Positions 23,877 to 36,700 of a stretch of DNA of 64,000 nt are shown here, one piece after another. Below the pieces are notes generated by a model. It was not told the DNA's origin and searched no databases. It saw only the letters and a list, made by a program, of their open reading frames with translations. Both the position numbers and the translations under genes were made by a program. How positions within the stretch are numbered: position 1 is the stretch's first letter; every line of letters begins with the position of its first letter. Origin of the DNA: Lunularia cruciata (lineage: Eukaryota; Streptophyta; Marchantiopsida; Lunulariales; Lunulariaceae); contig OX419755.1 of the NCBI GenBank assembly GCA_948567375.1, positions 54,454,291 through 54,518,290 on the forward strand, in the 5' to 3' direction.

Positions 23877-24229
23877 TTTGATTGGGCCTGACAACAAATT
23901 CAAGTACAACACCAAGATATGAATTTCCAATTAGGTTGTTTGGCACCTCCAAGTAAGACACCTAAGAATAGTCAGTCCCAAGATGAGAAGATTATCAAGA
24001 AAGTAGCCATAGAGCATGCCTTGAAGAGAGAGGAGCCCCAAGATGGTAATTTTGCTAGGAAAGCAACCATGGAGCAAGTATTGAAGAGAGATGAGTCCTA
24101 AGCTATGGGAAGTTTGTTAGTGAAGTAGCCATAGAACAAGCTTTGGAGTAAGATAAGTACATTTTTGCAATATGGATCAAGTTGATTGCACAAGGATAAT
24201 CTAAGGAGAGCCAAAAGCCTCATCAAGCA

Positions 24230-24873
24230 ATGGTTGATCAAATAGTTCAAGAGATTGCGGATGTGTTTCCAGATGATCTGCCAAAGGGATTACCCTTTGG
24301 TTGTGGTATGCCCTTCAAGATTGAGTTATTGCCAAAGAGTACTCCAATGAGTAGACCAATCTATTGGCTCTCACCAAAGGAGTTGGAAGAGTTGCAAACA
24401 ACACTTACGGAGTTGTTGGAGAAGGACTTCATACTACATAATATCTCTCCTTAGGGAGCACTGGTACTATTTGTTACAAAGAAGGATGGAGGACTTTGTT
24501 TATGTATTGATTATCATGGGCTTAATAAGCAAACAATGAAGAATGCATATCTTTTGCCTTGAATTGATGATTGCTTTATCAATTGAGTGGAGCACAATAC
24601 TTTTCCAAGCTGGATCTTTGTTGTGGCTATTGGCAAATCCCCATTGATAGGGAGGATGTGCAAAAGACGGCCTTTTGCACAAGGTATGGGCATTTTGAGT
24701 GGAGAGTTCTACCTTTTGGGTTCACTAATGCTCCAACAGTCTTCATGGATCAAATGCATCGGGTGTTGGATGGACTATTGGATCAGTACATAGTGGTATT
24801 CTTGGATGATATCTTAATCTATAGGAAGAAAGAGGTAGAACATGTGAATCACATGCGAGAACTCTTAAGATGA
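24230..24873 (+). pseudogene. Reverse transcriptase (broken)
   Basis: RT blocks are present in order: DDLPKGLPF, the KKDGG block, SKLDLCCGYWQIPI, TAFCTRYGHFEWRVLPFGF, NAPTVFMDQMH, and the catalytic VVFLDDILIY. A stop at about 24451, further stops near 24560 and a 1-base frameshift near 24571 interrupt the frame. The catalytic Asp pair is intact. Confidence 0.92.
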
Positions 24874-24903
24874 CTATGACAATGGAAATTTTACTACAAG
24901 AAG

Positions 24904-25440
24904 TTGAAGTGTGCCTTTTGGCAAAAGGAAGTTACCTTCTTGGGGCACAAACTCTTATCAGAGGGGATCGAGATGGAAGAGGAGAAAACCAAGGCCATTA
25001 TTGATTGGCTTACTCCAAAGGATGCTATAAAAGTATGTGCATTTAATGGACTAGCTAGTTTTTACCGACAATTCATCCATTATTATGCTCATGTGGTTGC
25101 ACCATTGATTGACCTCTTGGAGGAGGACTTGAGCTTTCAGTGGACTACCAAGCACAAAGAAGCATTCCAAAAATTGAAACATATGGTGTCTTCAAGGTCC
25201 ATTCTTCAACCGTATGACCCTCAACTACCATATGTGGTTGATTTTGATGCTTCTAACTTTACAATTGGAGACATGTTGCAACAAAACTTCCTAGATGGAC
25301 TACATCCCATTGCCTTTGTGTCTTGCCGACTCAATACAACTGAAAGAAACTACTTTGCTCAAGATCAAGAACAACTTGCAATGGTATATGCCACCAAGGT
25401 ATGGAGGCATTACCTCTTGGGAAACAAGTGATCATGCAAA
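24904..25440 (+). pseudogene. RNase H domain (near-intact)
   Basis: A 175-codon open stretch begins with KCAFWQKEVTFLGH, the RT-RNase H connection, and reaches the RNase H core (VVDFDASNFTIGDMLQQN, ERNYFAQDQEQLAMVYA). It ends at a TGA at 25429-25431 in the place where IQIDHKPL-type sequence follows. Confidence 0.88.
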
Positions 25441-25751
25441 TTGATCACAAACCATTGTTGTAGACCTTACACTTGGAACACATGAAGAGTCAACATCATT
25501 GGTGGGAGGAACAACTCCAATTGTTTGACATCAAACTTGATTAAAAACCAGGTTGGTTCCATGTCATCCTTGATGCTTTATCAAAACGACCTAATTTGAA
25601 GTCTCTTCCTCTCATCACAGTAGTAATTATGATGGTGTCAATTGAATCCAAGGTCCCAAACAAATTTTAGATAACTCACAACAAGATTACTTCTTCCAAA
25701 TGGTACATGGTCTCCTTACAACATGCGACAAGTAGTACAACACCTTCTCCA

Positions 25752-26480
25752 TCAAAGAGGATCTTCTATTCCATGAGGACCGGATCTATGTTCCAACCAA
25801 AGGTGACCTTTGACTTGTGCGCCTTCAAGAAGCCCATGATTTACCCATAGCTGGTCACATGGGTGTGGAAAAGACCTTGGGTACCCTCCAACACCGATGG
25901 TGGTGGCCCAACATGACACAAGATGTTCAAGAATTTGTCTGATCATGTGAGAGCTACCAACATAACAAGGCCATCAACCAAAAGCCAAGTGGACTCCTTC
26001 AACCACTTGCCATTCCATCTGCTTGATGGGACCATGTGAACTTGGATCTCATCACATCCTTACCCAAGACAAAGCAAGGACACACAACAATTGTGGTGTT
26101 GGTGGATAAGCTTAGGAAGCAAATCCACTTGGCACCAACTTGTGATAATGTGGATGCTCCAACCTTAGTGCAGATCTACTTCAACAATGTCTTCAAGCAT
26201 CATGAGATGCCATGTGTACTCATCTCCGACCGCAATCCTTGATTTACCAGGAAGTTTTAGCAAGCACTCTTTTAGATACTCAACACCAAGCTTGCTTTGT
26301 CCATGGCATATCATCCTCAAACTGATAAACAAACCAAATGTGAAATCATACATCAGAGGATATACTATGTGCCTTTGTTAATGTCCACCATACGAATTGG
26401 GATAAATGTCTTGAAGCTGCAAAATTTGCCTACAACAATTCCAAACAGGCAAGCATGGGATTTTCTCCTTTCTTTCTCAA
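25752..26480 (+). pseudogene. Integrase (broken, catalytic Glu lost)
   Basis: The zinc finger GHMGVEKT (about 25857) is followed by the core: MNLDLITSLPKTKQG (first Asp), VLISDRNP (second Asp, about 26217) and AYHPQTDKQTK (about 26306). In gypsy integrases the last motif reads DGQTE, so the catalytic Glu is Lys here. Several stops interrupt the frame. Confidence 0.88.
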
Positions 26481-26678
26481 TTTTTGCCAAGATCCGCTTG
26501 TTCTGGATTCTCTTCTTGCTCCCCTCCATCTTAGGTTCCTCGTACTTCAACATTCTTGACCACTATATCCCAATCTCTCCAACAAGCCAAATCTCACCTC
26601 CTTGTTGCTTAGAATTGTCAAAAAAAATATGCGGACCACCATCGTCGTGATCTCACCTTTGAAGTTGGTGATAAATTC

Positions 26679-27085
26679 ATGTTATCCTCTAGTAACCTCC
26701 CTCTCCCACTTGATACCCAAGTTCATAAACTTACCCCTAATTGGATAGGACCCTTTGATGTCACTCAAATTGTCTCTCTTGTTGCTAATCGACTTGCCTT
26801 GCCTTGTCATATGCGTATCCATCATGTCTTCCATGTTTCCAAGTTGAAACTCTCTTCCTTTTCCTCTCGAGTCCAACCTCTCCCTCTTCCTATCCCTATC
26901 AATGATCATGAGGTGTATGAAGTTGATCATATCCTTACGTGTTGCCATATTCAATGAGGCCATCGACAACATATGGAGTACAAGGTCCTTTGGAAAGGGT
27001 ATCTCCTTCATGATGCCACATGGGAACCTCTTTCTTACCTCTAGAATGCATAGATGGTCATCCAGGAATTTGAAGCTTCACTTGC
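26679..27085 (+). pseudogene. Integrase C-terminal module and chromodomain
   Basis: The GPY/F-like module (PNWIGPFDV, then HHVFHVSKLK) is followed by a chromodomain at about 26910-27085, with YEVDHIL, YKVLWKGY and ATWEPLSYL. Chromodomains of chromoviruses bind modified histones and direct integration to heterochromatin. A stop lies at 26956-26958 between the first and second strands. Confidence 0.88.
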
Positions 27086-27107
27086 AACAAGGACATCACC
27101 AACTAGC

Positions 27108-27119
27108 GGTGGGGGAATA
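27108..27119 (+). other. Polypurine tract
   Basis: GGTGGGGGAATA lies directly before the 3' LTR and is where plus-strand DNA synthesis would be primed. Confidence 0.8.
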
Positions 27120-27535
27120 TGTAACAATATGAAGTTTAGTAAAGAAGTTAGTAGGGCTAACAAAGTAGCAAATAAGACAAATTAGACTAGAATATTTTGG
27201 AAGTATATAGGAAGCTTCTTGGGAAGCTTCCTGGCTAGCTTAGCTTGCACCTCAAGTAAGTAGCTTCTAAAAGGAAGCTTCTATAAACTTCCAACTAGCT
27301 TTGCTTGCATGCCAAGTAGGCGGCTTCTATAATGAAGCTTCTTGAGAAGCTTCCTGGTTAACTTGGCTTGCACTCTAAGAAAGTGGCTCGAGGAAGCTTC
27401 TTGAGAAGCTTCTCAAGGGCCTTGTATGCTACCTATAAATACCAAAGCCAAAGCTCATGCTAAGCATTTGGAGTTTTCTCTCATTCAAGTATCCCAATGT
27501 TCTCTTATTTCTCTCCTTGGTCTTGGACTTTTACA
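27120..27535 (+). repeat. 3' LTR of the chromovirus
   Basis: TGTAACAATATGAAG to CTTTTACA, 416 bp, about 93% identical to the 5' LTR by eye. It is followed by the AAATG duplication (27536-27540). Confidence 0.95.
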
Positions 27536-27540
27536 AAATG

Positions 27541-30500
27541 GATGTGGACATATAATCCTTTTTTCTATGAAATTTTTTATATAGACACCTTGAGGATACA
27601 CTATAGTACATTTTATGTCATATTACATATACTACTACTACTATTACTACGGATACAATCATAAAATGTCTTTATGCACATTTGTACTTTTATATACATA
27701 CAAAAGATGAGAAATTTGTAAATGAAATGAGAATTGAAATTGTTCTTTGAATAAGGTGCATAAATATATCCCATGATGACATAGTTTATGTTTACAAAGG
27801 TTAATATATAGGTGTTAACAAAGGCTACAAACATTGTTGTATCTTGTAATGACATATGATATAACAACATTCTTTGTACTTTTATATACATATATATGCA
27901 CTCATCCACTTTACAACTAATTTACATTCATTATCCATTTGCAACTACTCTAATTGTAAACTCAACCTCCTAAAGATAAGCATTCAGTTTCACTCATGTT
28001 TTGCTCTATGTTCACTCATGCTTTTGCTTAATATACACAAGCACGCTTGTGATAAAATTCTACATTGCAACTTCTCCTCAAGAATTTGTGGATTTTTGTT
28101 AAATTTTATTTCACAAAATGCCCATCACTCCATGCATATTGTGTACTTGGGCTTTGGTGTGCAATACATACTACACATATTGTGCCGATCCATCCGCACA
28201 CACTACATAAACCACATTGTTGTAACTCATACTTGCAATTGTTTGTGCATTTCTAAACTTGTTCTTGAACTTGTCCCTTAAGAAGATAATTTGGTCTCAA
28301 AGACCTTCTCAAAGATAATTAGATGATTTGGTTTAAGAGATGAGAGAACAATAATGGAGAGGCATATATTTAATAAAACTGTCATTTGAAGTGTCATATG
28401 GGAGAACACATGAAATATTTTATGACAATAAGAACCAATTCATGACAAATAAGAACTAAATAGAAGTTCTTCATCATCATGGAGACAAATGAATCAATAG
28501 AAATATAGGTTCATTGGTTCATTGAAACAATTCATGAAAAGGTTACATCCCATAATCTCAATTGTGACTATCATTTCTACTTGCACAAGAGGTGTTGTAG
28601 TCAAGAATAAGGAATTTAGAATCAATTGTGTAACTACCACCACCATATGGTTGCGACTCTATTTGGGACAACATAATTATTATACTCTTGGTTCTTAAAG
28701 AGTCTTCCTTGTCCTTGCTAATTTGAGTGTCATCAAGGAAAAAAATTACATTTGGAGTTTTCTCTTGATTTGAAGTTTTTCTACTTTAGATCTTATTTTC
28801 TTTATCCAACATATTTTCTCTACCTCAATAAAGTAGATGTGTTACTTCATCTTTGCAAGCTTTTGAACTTTTATCTCTGCTATAGTGCATCTTACGTCCA
28901 CTTATTCACTTTTCCTTTTCACATGGCTAGCCAAATCTTTTGACAAACTAGCAATGTTAGGTGTAATCCTCATTCACATTATAGATCTTTTTCTTATTTT
29001 GGGATTCATCTTCTCTCTCTTGTTCTCTAAACAACATCTCCTCCTTTGTTCTTGCTTCTTTGATCTCCTCCTCATACATCTTGAGATAGGAACTCCTCTA
29101 TTTTGGTTCTTGTGGCTATCACAATGGAACAATGTCTTCACCTTCATGTGTTTTTGGAGTATCTTCCTACATTCTCAAAACATACTTTGAATTAGCTTGA
29201 CTCTACTCCTCAAACCCATGAAAGAAATTGCCTTGTAGCATGTAGGTACTCATAATAGTAAAATAATTTGACTCCAAGTTGACACAAGAAAATCTTCTCC
29301 AAAATCATCATCTTTTGTGGATTCAAGGTTTGCTCCATGATCCCCCTCAAGTCCAATCCCATCCAAAATATGAAATTCATCTCCAACACCAATACTTACA
29401 AGTGCTAGAGAAATTCTATTTGCACAACTTCCAAACATCAAATCCATTTGGTAAAAGCGAGTACATAAATGATTTAATTTATCATCTATTTTCTCCATCC
29501 AAATTTATAATCTTTGTCAATTAGCCCATCCCTAATGTGGTTGTTCTTCCATTCCCTTGCATCCTTGTAGAATTTATGTAGTGTGTACACTTTTTATACA
29601 ATTTGTCTGTTGTCATCAATATGGAAAATCCTCTGCCATGTAGCATTAAATAAGTGGCCATGTATCTAAAATAAATTATTTTTAGAATTAGTTTTCTATA
29701 ATTACCACAATGGATTTTATTGAAATGCTTAGGATTTTCCAAGTAATATAATCTTTATATATAATGATGAGGAATCATTAAGAACTTACCTTTTTATTCA
29801 TTGCAATTTTCTTTGCTTCACACACTAACATTAGGGATAGATGATACCATTTTCAAGAGCTCTTAGAATGGAATAGAAGCATAAATGTGCTCCACACAAA
29901 GAGAAATACAAGAAAGAGTAAAATGAGTAAGAGAAATTGAATTTAGTACCATGGAAGTACCATTTGCATCCAAAATTGTAGAATGAACATCTAGTATAGA
30001 ATGAAGATCTCCTATAATTTCAATTTCACAAGTTTGTAATTCATGTCTCTTCTTAGTATGCAAAAACTTATGTTTGGGTTTGGCAATGGGTGTCAATTTC
30101 AAAAAAACAATTAAACTATCTGACACATTTGGCTCTCGCCTACTTTACAAGCACACATGGAATTGTATTAAACAGAGTAGATTTACTTGCTTGGATGAAA
30201 AGGAACTTTCAAAATTTTTATCTTTCTCAAATCTTGTCTAGTGTTCCTCTTCCGCTTATGCATGACACTTCTCATATTTTTTACCTTGAGCATTTGATTG
30301 CATGCTCTTCTTCTTTTACTAATCAACCTTTGTATAATTCTCACACTAACAATTTTTAATCTTATCACCTAATCTTTTTTTAATTACTTGACTAACACTC
30401 CCACCTTTCACTAATGTTCCAATTGAAACTCATATAGCCTCTTAAGTGTTTTCATCACTTATAAAACATTATACAGGAGAGGAAGCTAAATTATGAGGGA

Positions 30501-30827
30501 AATGTTCTTATGAGCATCTCATGATCTTGTTTACAAATGTTTATCCTTTGCCCTTAGAAACCCATTAATTTCTAAATATGAAACCTCTTATTCATGTTTT
30601 AAACGAGTTAAAGAAAGAAGTATATTTTTATTTAAGATATACTAAATTGAATAAATGACATATCTCAAACGCTAAAAATTGAAATATTTAATCTTTATAA
30701 ATATAATATATTGGATTAACATATTGATGCTATGTAAGAAAAGAAGCCAGATGATTGTAGTTGGTTTATAAATAAAGATGATTATTAAGCAAGTAAGTTC
30801 AAAATTGAATACAATTTGATTTACAAC
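27541..30827. other. AT-rich intergenic DNA, no gene recognised
   Basis: About 3.3 kb of AT-rich sequence. Open frames up to 135 codons occur on both strands but have no domain, no matching neighbours and poor codon character. Part of it may be transposon debris older than the flanking chromovirus. Confidence 0.55.
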
Positions 30828-31106
30828 TTATGGGAATTTTCCAAAATCCACTACTTAAAAAAAGTATTCTCCAAAATACACCATGCAACAAAAGTTATTA
30901 CTAGGACACTCTCCTTGCATACTCGCTTCAAAACATGCAGTGCGATCCTTGCATACCACACTACAACACACACCTTGCCACAACACTATTTGCGCCAAAC
31001 CAACATAAAGCAACATGAGTGGTGAATGGTGAAAATTCAAAATAAAAATGGTGCATTTTGGAGAATACTTCTTTTAAGTATGTGCATTTTGGAAAATTTC
31101 TCATAA
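30828..31106. mobile_element. MITE-like element with ~60-bp inverted ends
   Basis: The left arm (30828-30888) and the right arm (31046-31106) are imperfect inverted repeats of about 60 bp. Each contains TTTTCCAAAAT, then ACTTAAAA and GTATTCTCCAAAATRCACCAT in the same order. They enclose about 155 bp without coding potential. Size, long terminal inverted repeats and AT-rich surroundings fit a miniature inverted-repeat transposable element. No clear target duplication is seen. Confidence 0.75.
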
Positions 31107-31691
31107 AATATATTTAAATATATTATTTGTATCACTAAATAATACTATTACCATATTTTATTAATTAAGACTGCTTAAAGACACTCTTAAGCTTTTTAGA
31201 AAAAAATTACAAAGTAAAATATTAATTTTTGTTATTTATGTAATCTTCTGAAGGTTTTGGTTTTAAAGTTGTCTTTAACCACTAAACAAGTATAGTTAAA
31301 AAGGTAGAATTTTACTACCAAAGTGTTATTCACAAATTTTGACTAAAATTCAGTCATCTATTCATGTTGAATTGGATATTACACTGAAGTAATATACACG
31401 TAAATAAGATAGGTCATTGAATTCTCTTTTTGTCTTGATAGGATGTTTTAGTTGAAAGGATTTCTAAATACATAAGGAAGAAGAAACTTTGAAAAAAAAT
31501 TTCATGCAAATGATCCTATTTTAATACAAATACAAATATTATTTCATGCCAACTTTTCAATTATATCAAATAATATTTAGATCAGAATCTGTAAGGTCAT
31601 TACTTGATTTTATTTTGTATTAGTAGGGCAAAATTTTCTATAAGCATAAGTAAATTATTATTTTTGCATAAATTTTATAGTCAACTCACAG
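31107..31691. other. AT-rich intergenic DNA
   Basis: Nothing recognisable on either strand. Confidence 0.5.
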
Positions 31692-31942
31692 TTTATATTA
31701 TAGTGTTTCTAATATGACGAGCTTATTCTAATATTATACACTCAAAAGTGGATATACTGAATAATTTTGGAATTTAAAATTATGTCAATATCAACATTCA
31801 AATGAGATAAACTCATTTTATATTATAGGTTTTATCTCATGATGAGTTTATTACTAATGTTATACATTCAAAAGTGGATATACTCAATAATTATGAGATT
31901 TAAAATGTATATCAATACTAACATTCAAATGAAGTAAATCAA
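31692..31942. repeat. 125-bp tandem duplication
   Basis: Two diverged copies start at 31692 and 31817. Shared landmarks are TTTATATTATAG, ACATTCAAAAGTGGATATACT or ACACTCAAAAGTGG, and AACATTCAAATGA. Identity is roughly 80% by eye. Confidence 0.85.
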
Positions 31943-33761
31943 TTATAGAATTCATTAGATGGTATTTAAATTTAAATAAGGAGCTGGTCGGGAAACCTCT
32001 TTAGTCTAGAGACATCCCTTTAGACATTATACCAATCTCTTTAGGCATTATACCAATCGGATCATATTTTAAGAAATCAGTTATGAATATAATGTATATA
32101 GTCATGCGCAGTGTTCATGATTACAGCGAAGTTTTTTTCCCAATTCAGTTTAAATTCTCACATTAAAATAGCTTTTGATATATATATATGCAAGATGATA
32201 ATCTAGAAAGCCATATGAGACATATCAATTCATTGTTGTTTCTAAATATGAGATATATGAAGGTTCATTGTTTTTTCTAAGTTCAACTTGAGAAAAAGAA
32301 TGTAAAAGAAAAGATTTAATTCTTCAGATTAATGATTAAAATTGTTGCACGATTGATAAATGGGTGTCTCTTGACCAAAGAGGGATATCTCTCCACCACC
32401 ACCGGCTCCCTTTAAATATTAAAGATCTATGGATGTTTGTTTAAGGATACTAGAGACTAATAATGGCACAATAAAACATCCCATAAACGGAAAAAGGAGA
32501 AAGTTTTAAAGAGTAAAAGCAAAGGAATTTTATAGCAAATTATATGAAAACATATAGCTACCTCTTAAACAGGAAAATAATTTTGGATTTCCGTAAATTT
32601 TTATTTACGGGATTTTAGAATTTACGGAAATTTAAAATTAAGTATTGTAATCGATACAATTAGAAAGAATCTCCCACATGCAGCTATTTCCGTCAGAAGA
32701 TGTCTTTGGCGGAATTTTGGCGAAATTTTGGCTAAGGTTAAAATTAGAGACGGAGCCTGTCGCTTGTTCCCCCTAGAAGTTGCATGCTCTGCATGCCCAG
32801 GACTCATGTAGGAAGAAAGTCGGAAAACTCTTACAGTCAATCGTCACCGGGGAAGCTGAAGAAGGAAGAAAAGAGAAGCTGCTGCAGCTCCCTGAGAGCT
32901 TCGGAGGAAACGACTACGAGGCGTCATTGTCACCTCCTCCGAGAGAACGAACTAAAGAATAGGAGGAGGAGGAGAGAGTTCCCCTCGGAACTCGCCAGGG
33001 GCAAATGCATCTCGGACTTAGTTTTTAGTCGTTCGCTCACAGACAGGGACGGACGAGCAAGGTGAGCCTTCAGTGGACCTGGTAGACTTGGAATCGGGGA
33101 GAGATCTTCTGCAAAAAAGAGGAGGGAGGAAGGAGAAGGAGAAGTCGCGGCAGTGTGATTAGTCTTGTTTATTCCAAGGTCAGCTACTGTTGAAAGCCTT
33201 TTTGCATTTGCAAGACATTTCGACTCGAGCGTTTCGGTAGAACAATGTGCATTTAAATTCGCCCGTTTGTGAAGCTTTGCGTGTCTTTAGGCCCGAGCCC
33301 CGAGTGTTGCTTCGCTGTTGGAGGTAAGTGGCAGGTGAAGGAGTGGATGAATGATCAATCAATGACGCGGGAGATCACAGTTCTAGAGTAGAAATTATCA
33401 GGTTAATAATTTATCCCGGTCGGCACATTTCGCTGTTCAGATGGAGAGAGCTGCGAAGAGGGGAGAGGACTGTTTTTGGTGTCGTTGTGTGTGTCGTGGG
33501 GGTTTAGTCGGCCTGCTTTGCCATTTCGTTTCGGGTCCGGTGGGGGAATTATAGGTGTGTGTGGAAAGGGGGGAGCAGCACGTTTGAGGATTCAAGATTC
33601 TGTTTCGTATTTTGTGCCATTCTTTTTGGTTTGGCACCGCGTTCAAATGAGATTGTTCGCGGGTCAGTGACTATGACAAGTCGTGATTAGCGTGCGTGGA
33701 TGGCTGGCTAGGCTGCAGCTGGAATAAGCCGAAGTTCAGATTTCTGGTGTAGTTCCCGAAG
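31943..33761 (+). promoter_or_regulatory. Upstream and 5' UTR region of the histone deacetylase gene
   Basis: The sequence is AT-rich up to about 32640 and then becomes GC-richer toward the start codon. At 32586-32632 lies an inverted repeat (TTTCCGTAAA, later TTTACGGAAA). GA-rich runs occur at about 32850-32980 and 33117-33150, typical of plant 5' UTRs. A GGTAAGT at about 33324 and a TGCAG at about 33716 could bound a leader intron, which is a guess. Short open frames here show no family resemblance. Confidence 0.5.
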
Positions 33762-36700
33762 ATGGAAGCCGGAGGGAATTCTTTAGTGGCAGGTCCGGAA
33801 GGACGGAAGCGGCGAGTAGCCTACTTCTATGATTCGGAGGTCGGGAACTACTATTATGGTCAGGGGCACCCAATGAAGCCTCACAGAATACGAATGGCCC
33901 ATAGTCTTCTGGTTCATTACGGAGTTCATCATAAGATGGAGGTGCTTCGTCCCTATCCGGCGAGAGACCGTGATCTTTGCCGCTTTCATGCGGATGATTA
34001 TGTTGCTTTTTTGCGGGCTGTGACCCCTGAGACTCAGCACGAGCAAGCGAGGGCTCTCAAAAGATTCAACGTTGGGGAAGATTGTCCTGTTTTCGATGGA
34101 CTATATGCGTTCTGCCAGACTTATGCTGGTGGTTCAGTCGGTGGTGCAGTTAAGCTCAATCATGGACACTCTGATATCGCCATAAACTGGGCAGGCGGGC
34201 TTCATCACGCCAAAAAATGCGAGGCATCGGGTTTTTGCTATGTGAATGATATTGTACTTGCGATTCTGGAGCTCCTCAAGTATCACACTGTACGTTTCCT
34301 TTCTTGATGATTGAACTGGAGGATACTGCTTTATGTGGCACTTTCAGTGCTGGAATGAATCTCACTTATGAACCATAATTGTTCATAGTCATAATCAGAG
34401 TTGATGCAAAGGAGGAGACAAGTTTTTTGAGAGCACTATCTTTGTTAGACAACACTAGTCAGAATGCAATATGGCCTTAATCCAGTTTTGAAGTGGGCTA
34501 AGATGGTCTGTGCTCCTACACGTATATGCACGTTGCTTAGGTTAATCTCATATGGATCAGGTTCTGACTTGTCTCCAATCTGCCCAAGTAGTCGAGAGTT
34601 ACAGAGACATAGTTTGTGCTTATTTGGTTTCCTGGACACTCTCCATATTGACTCTTCACTTTTATTCACGCAGAGAGTTTTGTACATTGACATTGACATA
34701 CACCATGGGGACGGTGTGGAGGAGGCTTTCTACACCACCGATCGAGTGATGACGGTCTCTTTTCACAAGTTCGGTGACTACTTTCCAGGAACTGGCGATG
34801 TCAGAGATATTGGATATGGGAAGGGCAAGTACTACTCGCTGAATGTTCCCTTGAACGACGGCATAGATGACGAGAGCTACCAATCTCTCTTCAAACCCAT
34901 CATCTCTAAGGTTATGGAAGTCTTTCAACCAGGAGCAGTGGTTTTGCAATGTGGAGCTGATTCACTCTCCGGAGATCGATTAGGTTGCTTCAATCTCTCT
35001 GTGAAAGGCCATGCGGAGTGTGTGAGATTTATGCGCTCTTTCAACATCCCTTTGTTACTAGTAGGAGGAGGGGGATATACGATACGCAACGTGGCCCGGT
35101 GTTGGTGTTATGAGGTGTGCATTCAATTCAACCTGCTCGAAGTTCTCTGTTACGGGTTCTTGAGGTTCAGTCTTGGTGTTAGGGTAGGTGTAAGGATTTT
35201 TAACCTTACTTTGTTGACGTATTTTTCTTCTTGCCCACCACCTGCTATTGATCCAAGGCTCACTAGGTTCACGCACACTTTACTACAATGATTCTTGAGC
35301 AGCACTCTCTTTGGAAGCAACTGCGTTTGCCTTGGCACTCATGAGCTTTTGAACGGAAATTCGGTACGAGGGGTACTGGCATTCGCCCAGCTACTTCGGC
35401 ACTTCGTAGGGCACTGATGAGGTCGTCCGTGCTTCCGTGCAGGCTTCCTATGACAGTCTAACTGCTCCGTTCTAATGTTTAGTAATTTGGGACTCATGTG
35501 CTCATAGAGCATATTGTGATATGAGCATATTGTGATATGTGCTCATCTCAATATCCAGTCCTACTGCACTCATGAGCTTTCGAACAGAAACTCGATTTGA
35601 GGGCTCACCTACTTCGCACTATGTTGGCACTGGTGAAGTCGTGCTTGCTTTCAAGGAGGCTTACTATGACCGCCTTCTGCTTCCTTCAGCTGCTTTAGTG
35701 TTTTAGTACTCATGTGGTCATAGCACTTGCTGCGATGTCCAGTCCTCTAACGCTTCGCTCTACTTCCCCTGTTCTCTGAGCGATTTCATACTCTCGGTCT
35801 GCCTGACTCTCCAGTCTTCTTCGACTGTCGATTTCATGGCTTCTACCCGATTCCCGACTTCAGATTAACTTAATCTTTCTCGTCTGGCTCGTTAGGTAGT
35901 CGTTTCCCCGTTTAGCTTTTTTCTCTACATGCGCAATTTATCTGTTACCGTTTATTCGATGCCTGCTATTGGTATACAAGTGTTGCTCTTTAATTGTTTC
36001 GAGATGGCGTTTACTTCTGCTTACATTCGATCAGTTGTTTTCATTTCATCTCCTTTCCCAGTTTTATACTATTTTCGTCTTGCACATTTTTTCTATACAT
36101 TACATACCATGCATCTCATTTGCATTCAATGAGTTCTGGATCTTCCGTTCCTCGAACGGCTCCTGTCCTCATTTCTCTATCTCCAGTCCTAATGTCTTTG
36201 GACGGGTCCTACTCTCATTTCCTCGAACCCTGTCCTCTTGTAGGTGTTCGATTACCTGATGTATAATATTTACTGACATAGCTGTTATCGTTTACATATT
36301 GCTTACTAGTTCGTACATGTGTTGCTCTCGATATGTTGCTATTATGCCTTTGCTTCAGTTTACATTCGATTGGTTATATTCACTTAATCTCCTTTACGGA
36401 TTTAATGCTCATCTCAATTTTCACATAACTTGTTTACATATCTTATCTTATGATATCTTATTTCTGGATATGACTTGACTATTCTTCTTCTCAGTACACA
36501 TTGGTTCACAGATTCTCTACATGTAGGTATATATGTTCGTTGCTTGATAATACATGCTTTTTAAGAATTAGATTTCATCTACTATCCGCATATTTTATAG
36601 TCAGTTCTTCTTTCATTTCATCTACATTTCATATTCATTTAACGAGTTCTGAATCCCCGGTCGAGGAACGGCTTCTGTCCTCATAGTTCCAATATCTTGT

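Larger units (their letters stand above)
21930..27535 (+). mobile_element. Full-length Ty3/gypsy chromovirus, inactive
   Basis: A complete 5606-bp structure is visible: 5' LTR 21930-22345, 3' LTR 27120-27535 (both 416 bp), a 5-bp target duplication AAATG at 21925-21929 and 27536-27540, a primer-binding site at 22347-22358, and a purine tract just before the 3' LTR. The internal order gag, protease, RT, RNase H, integrase, chromodomain defines a chromovirus. By eye the LTRs differ at about 30 of 416 positions (about 7%), mostly transitions, so the insertion is old. In-frame stops and frameshifts occur in every domain, many at former Gln or Arg codons. Confidence 0.95.

Noticed and set aside
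28-27085. A functional retrotransposon
   Set aside because: All pol and gag frames seen carry stops, frameshifts or lost catalytic residues.
27541-30827. CRISPR arrays, operons or other bacterial-type systems in this gap or elsewhere in the window
   Set aside because: Spliced genes and plant LTR elements mark nuclear plant DNA; no regularly spaced identical repeats with unique spacers were found.
34464-35291. A 275-codon frame taken as an independent HDAC-like gene
   Set aside because: It is HDAC exon 2 with intron sequence on both sides; the first 70 and last 59 codons are not HDAC-like and lie outside splice sites.
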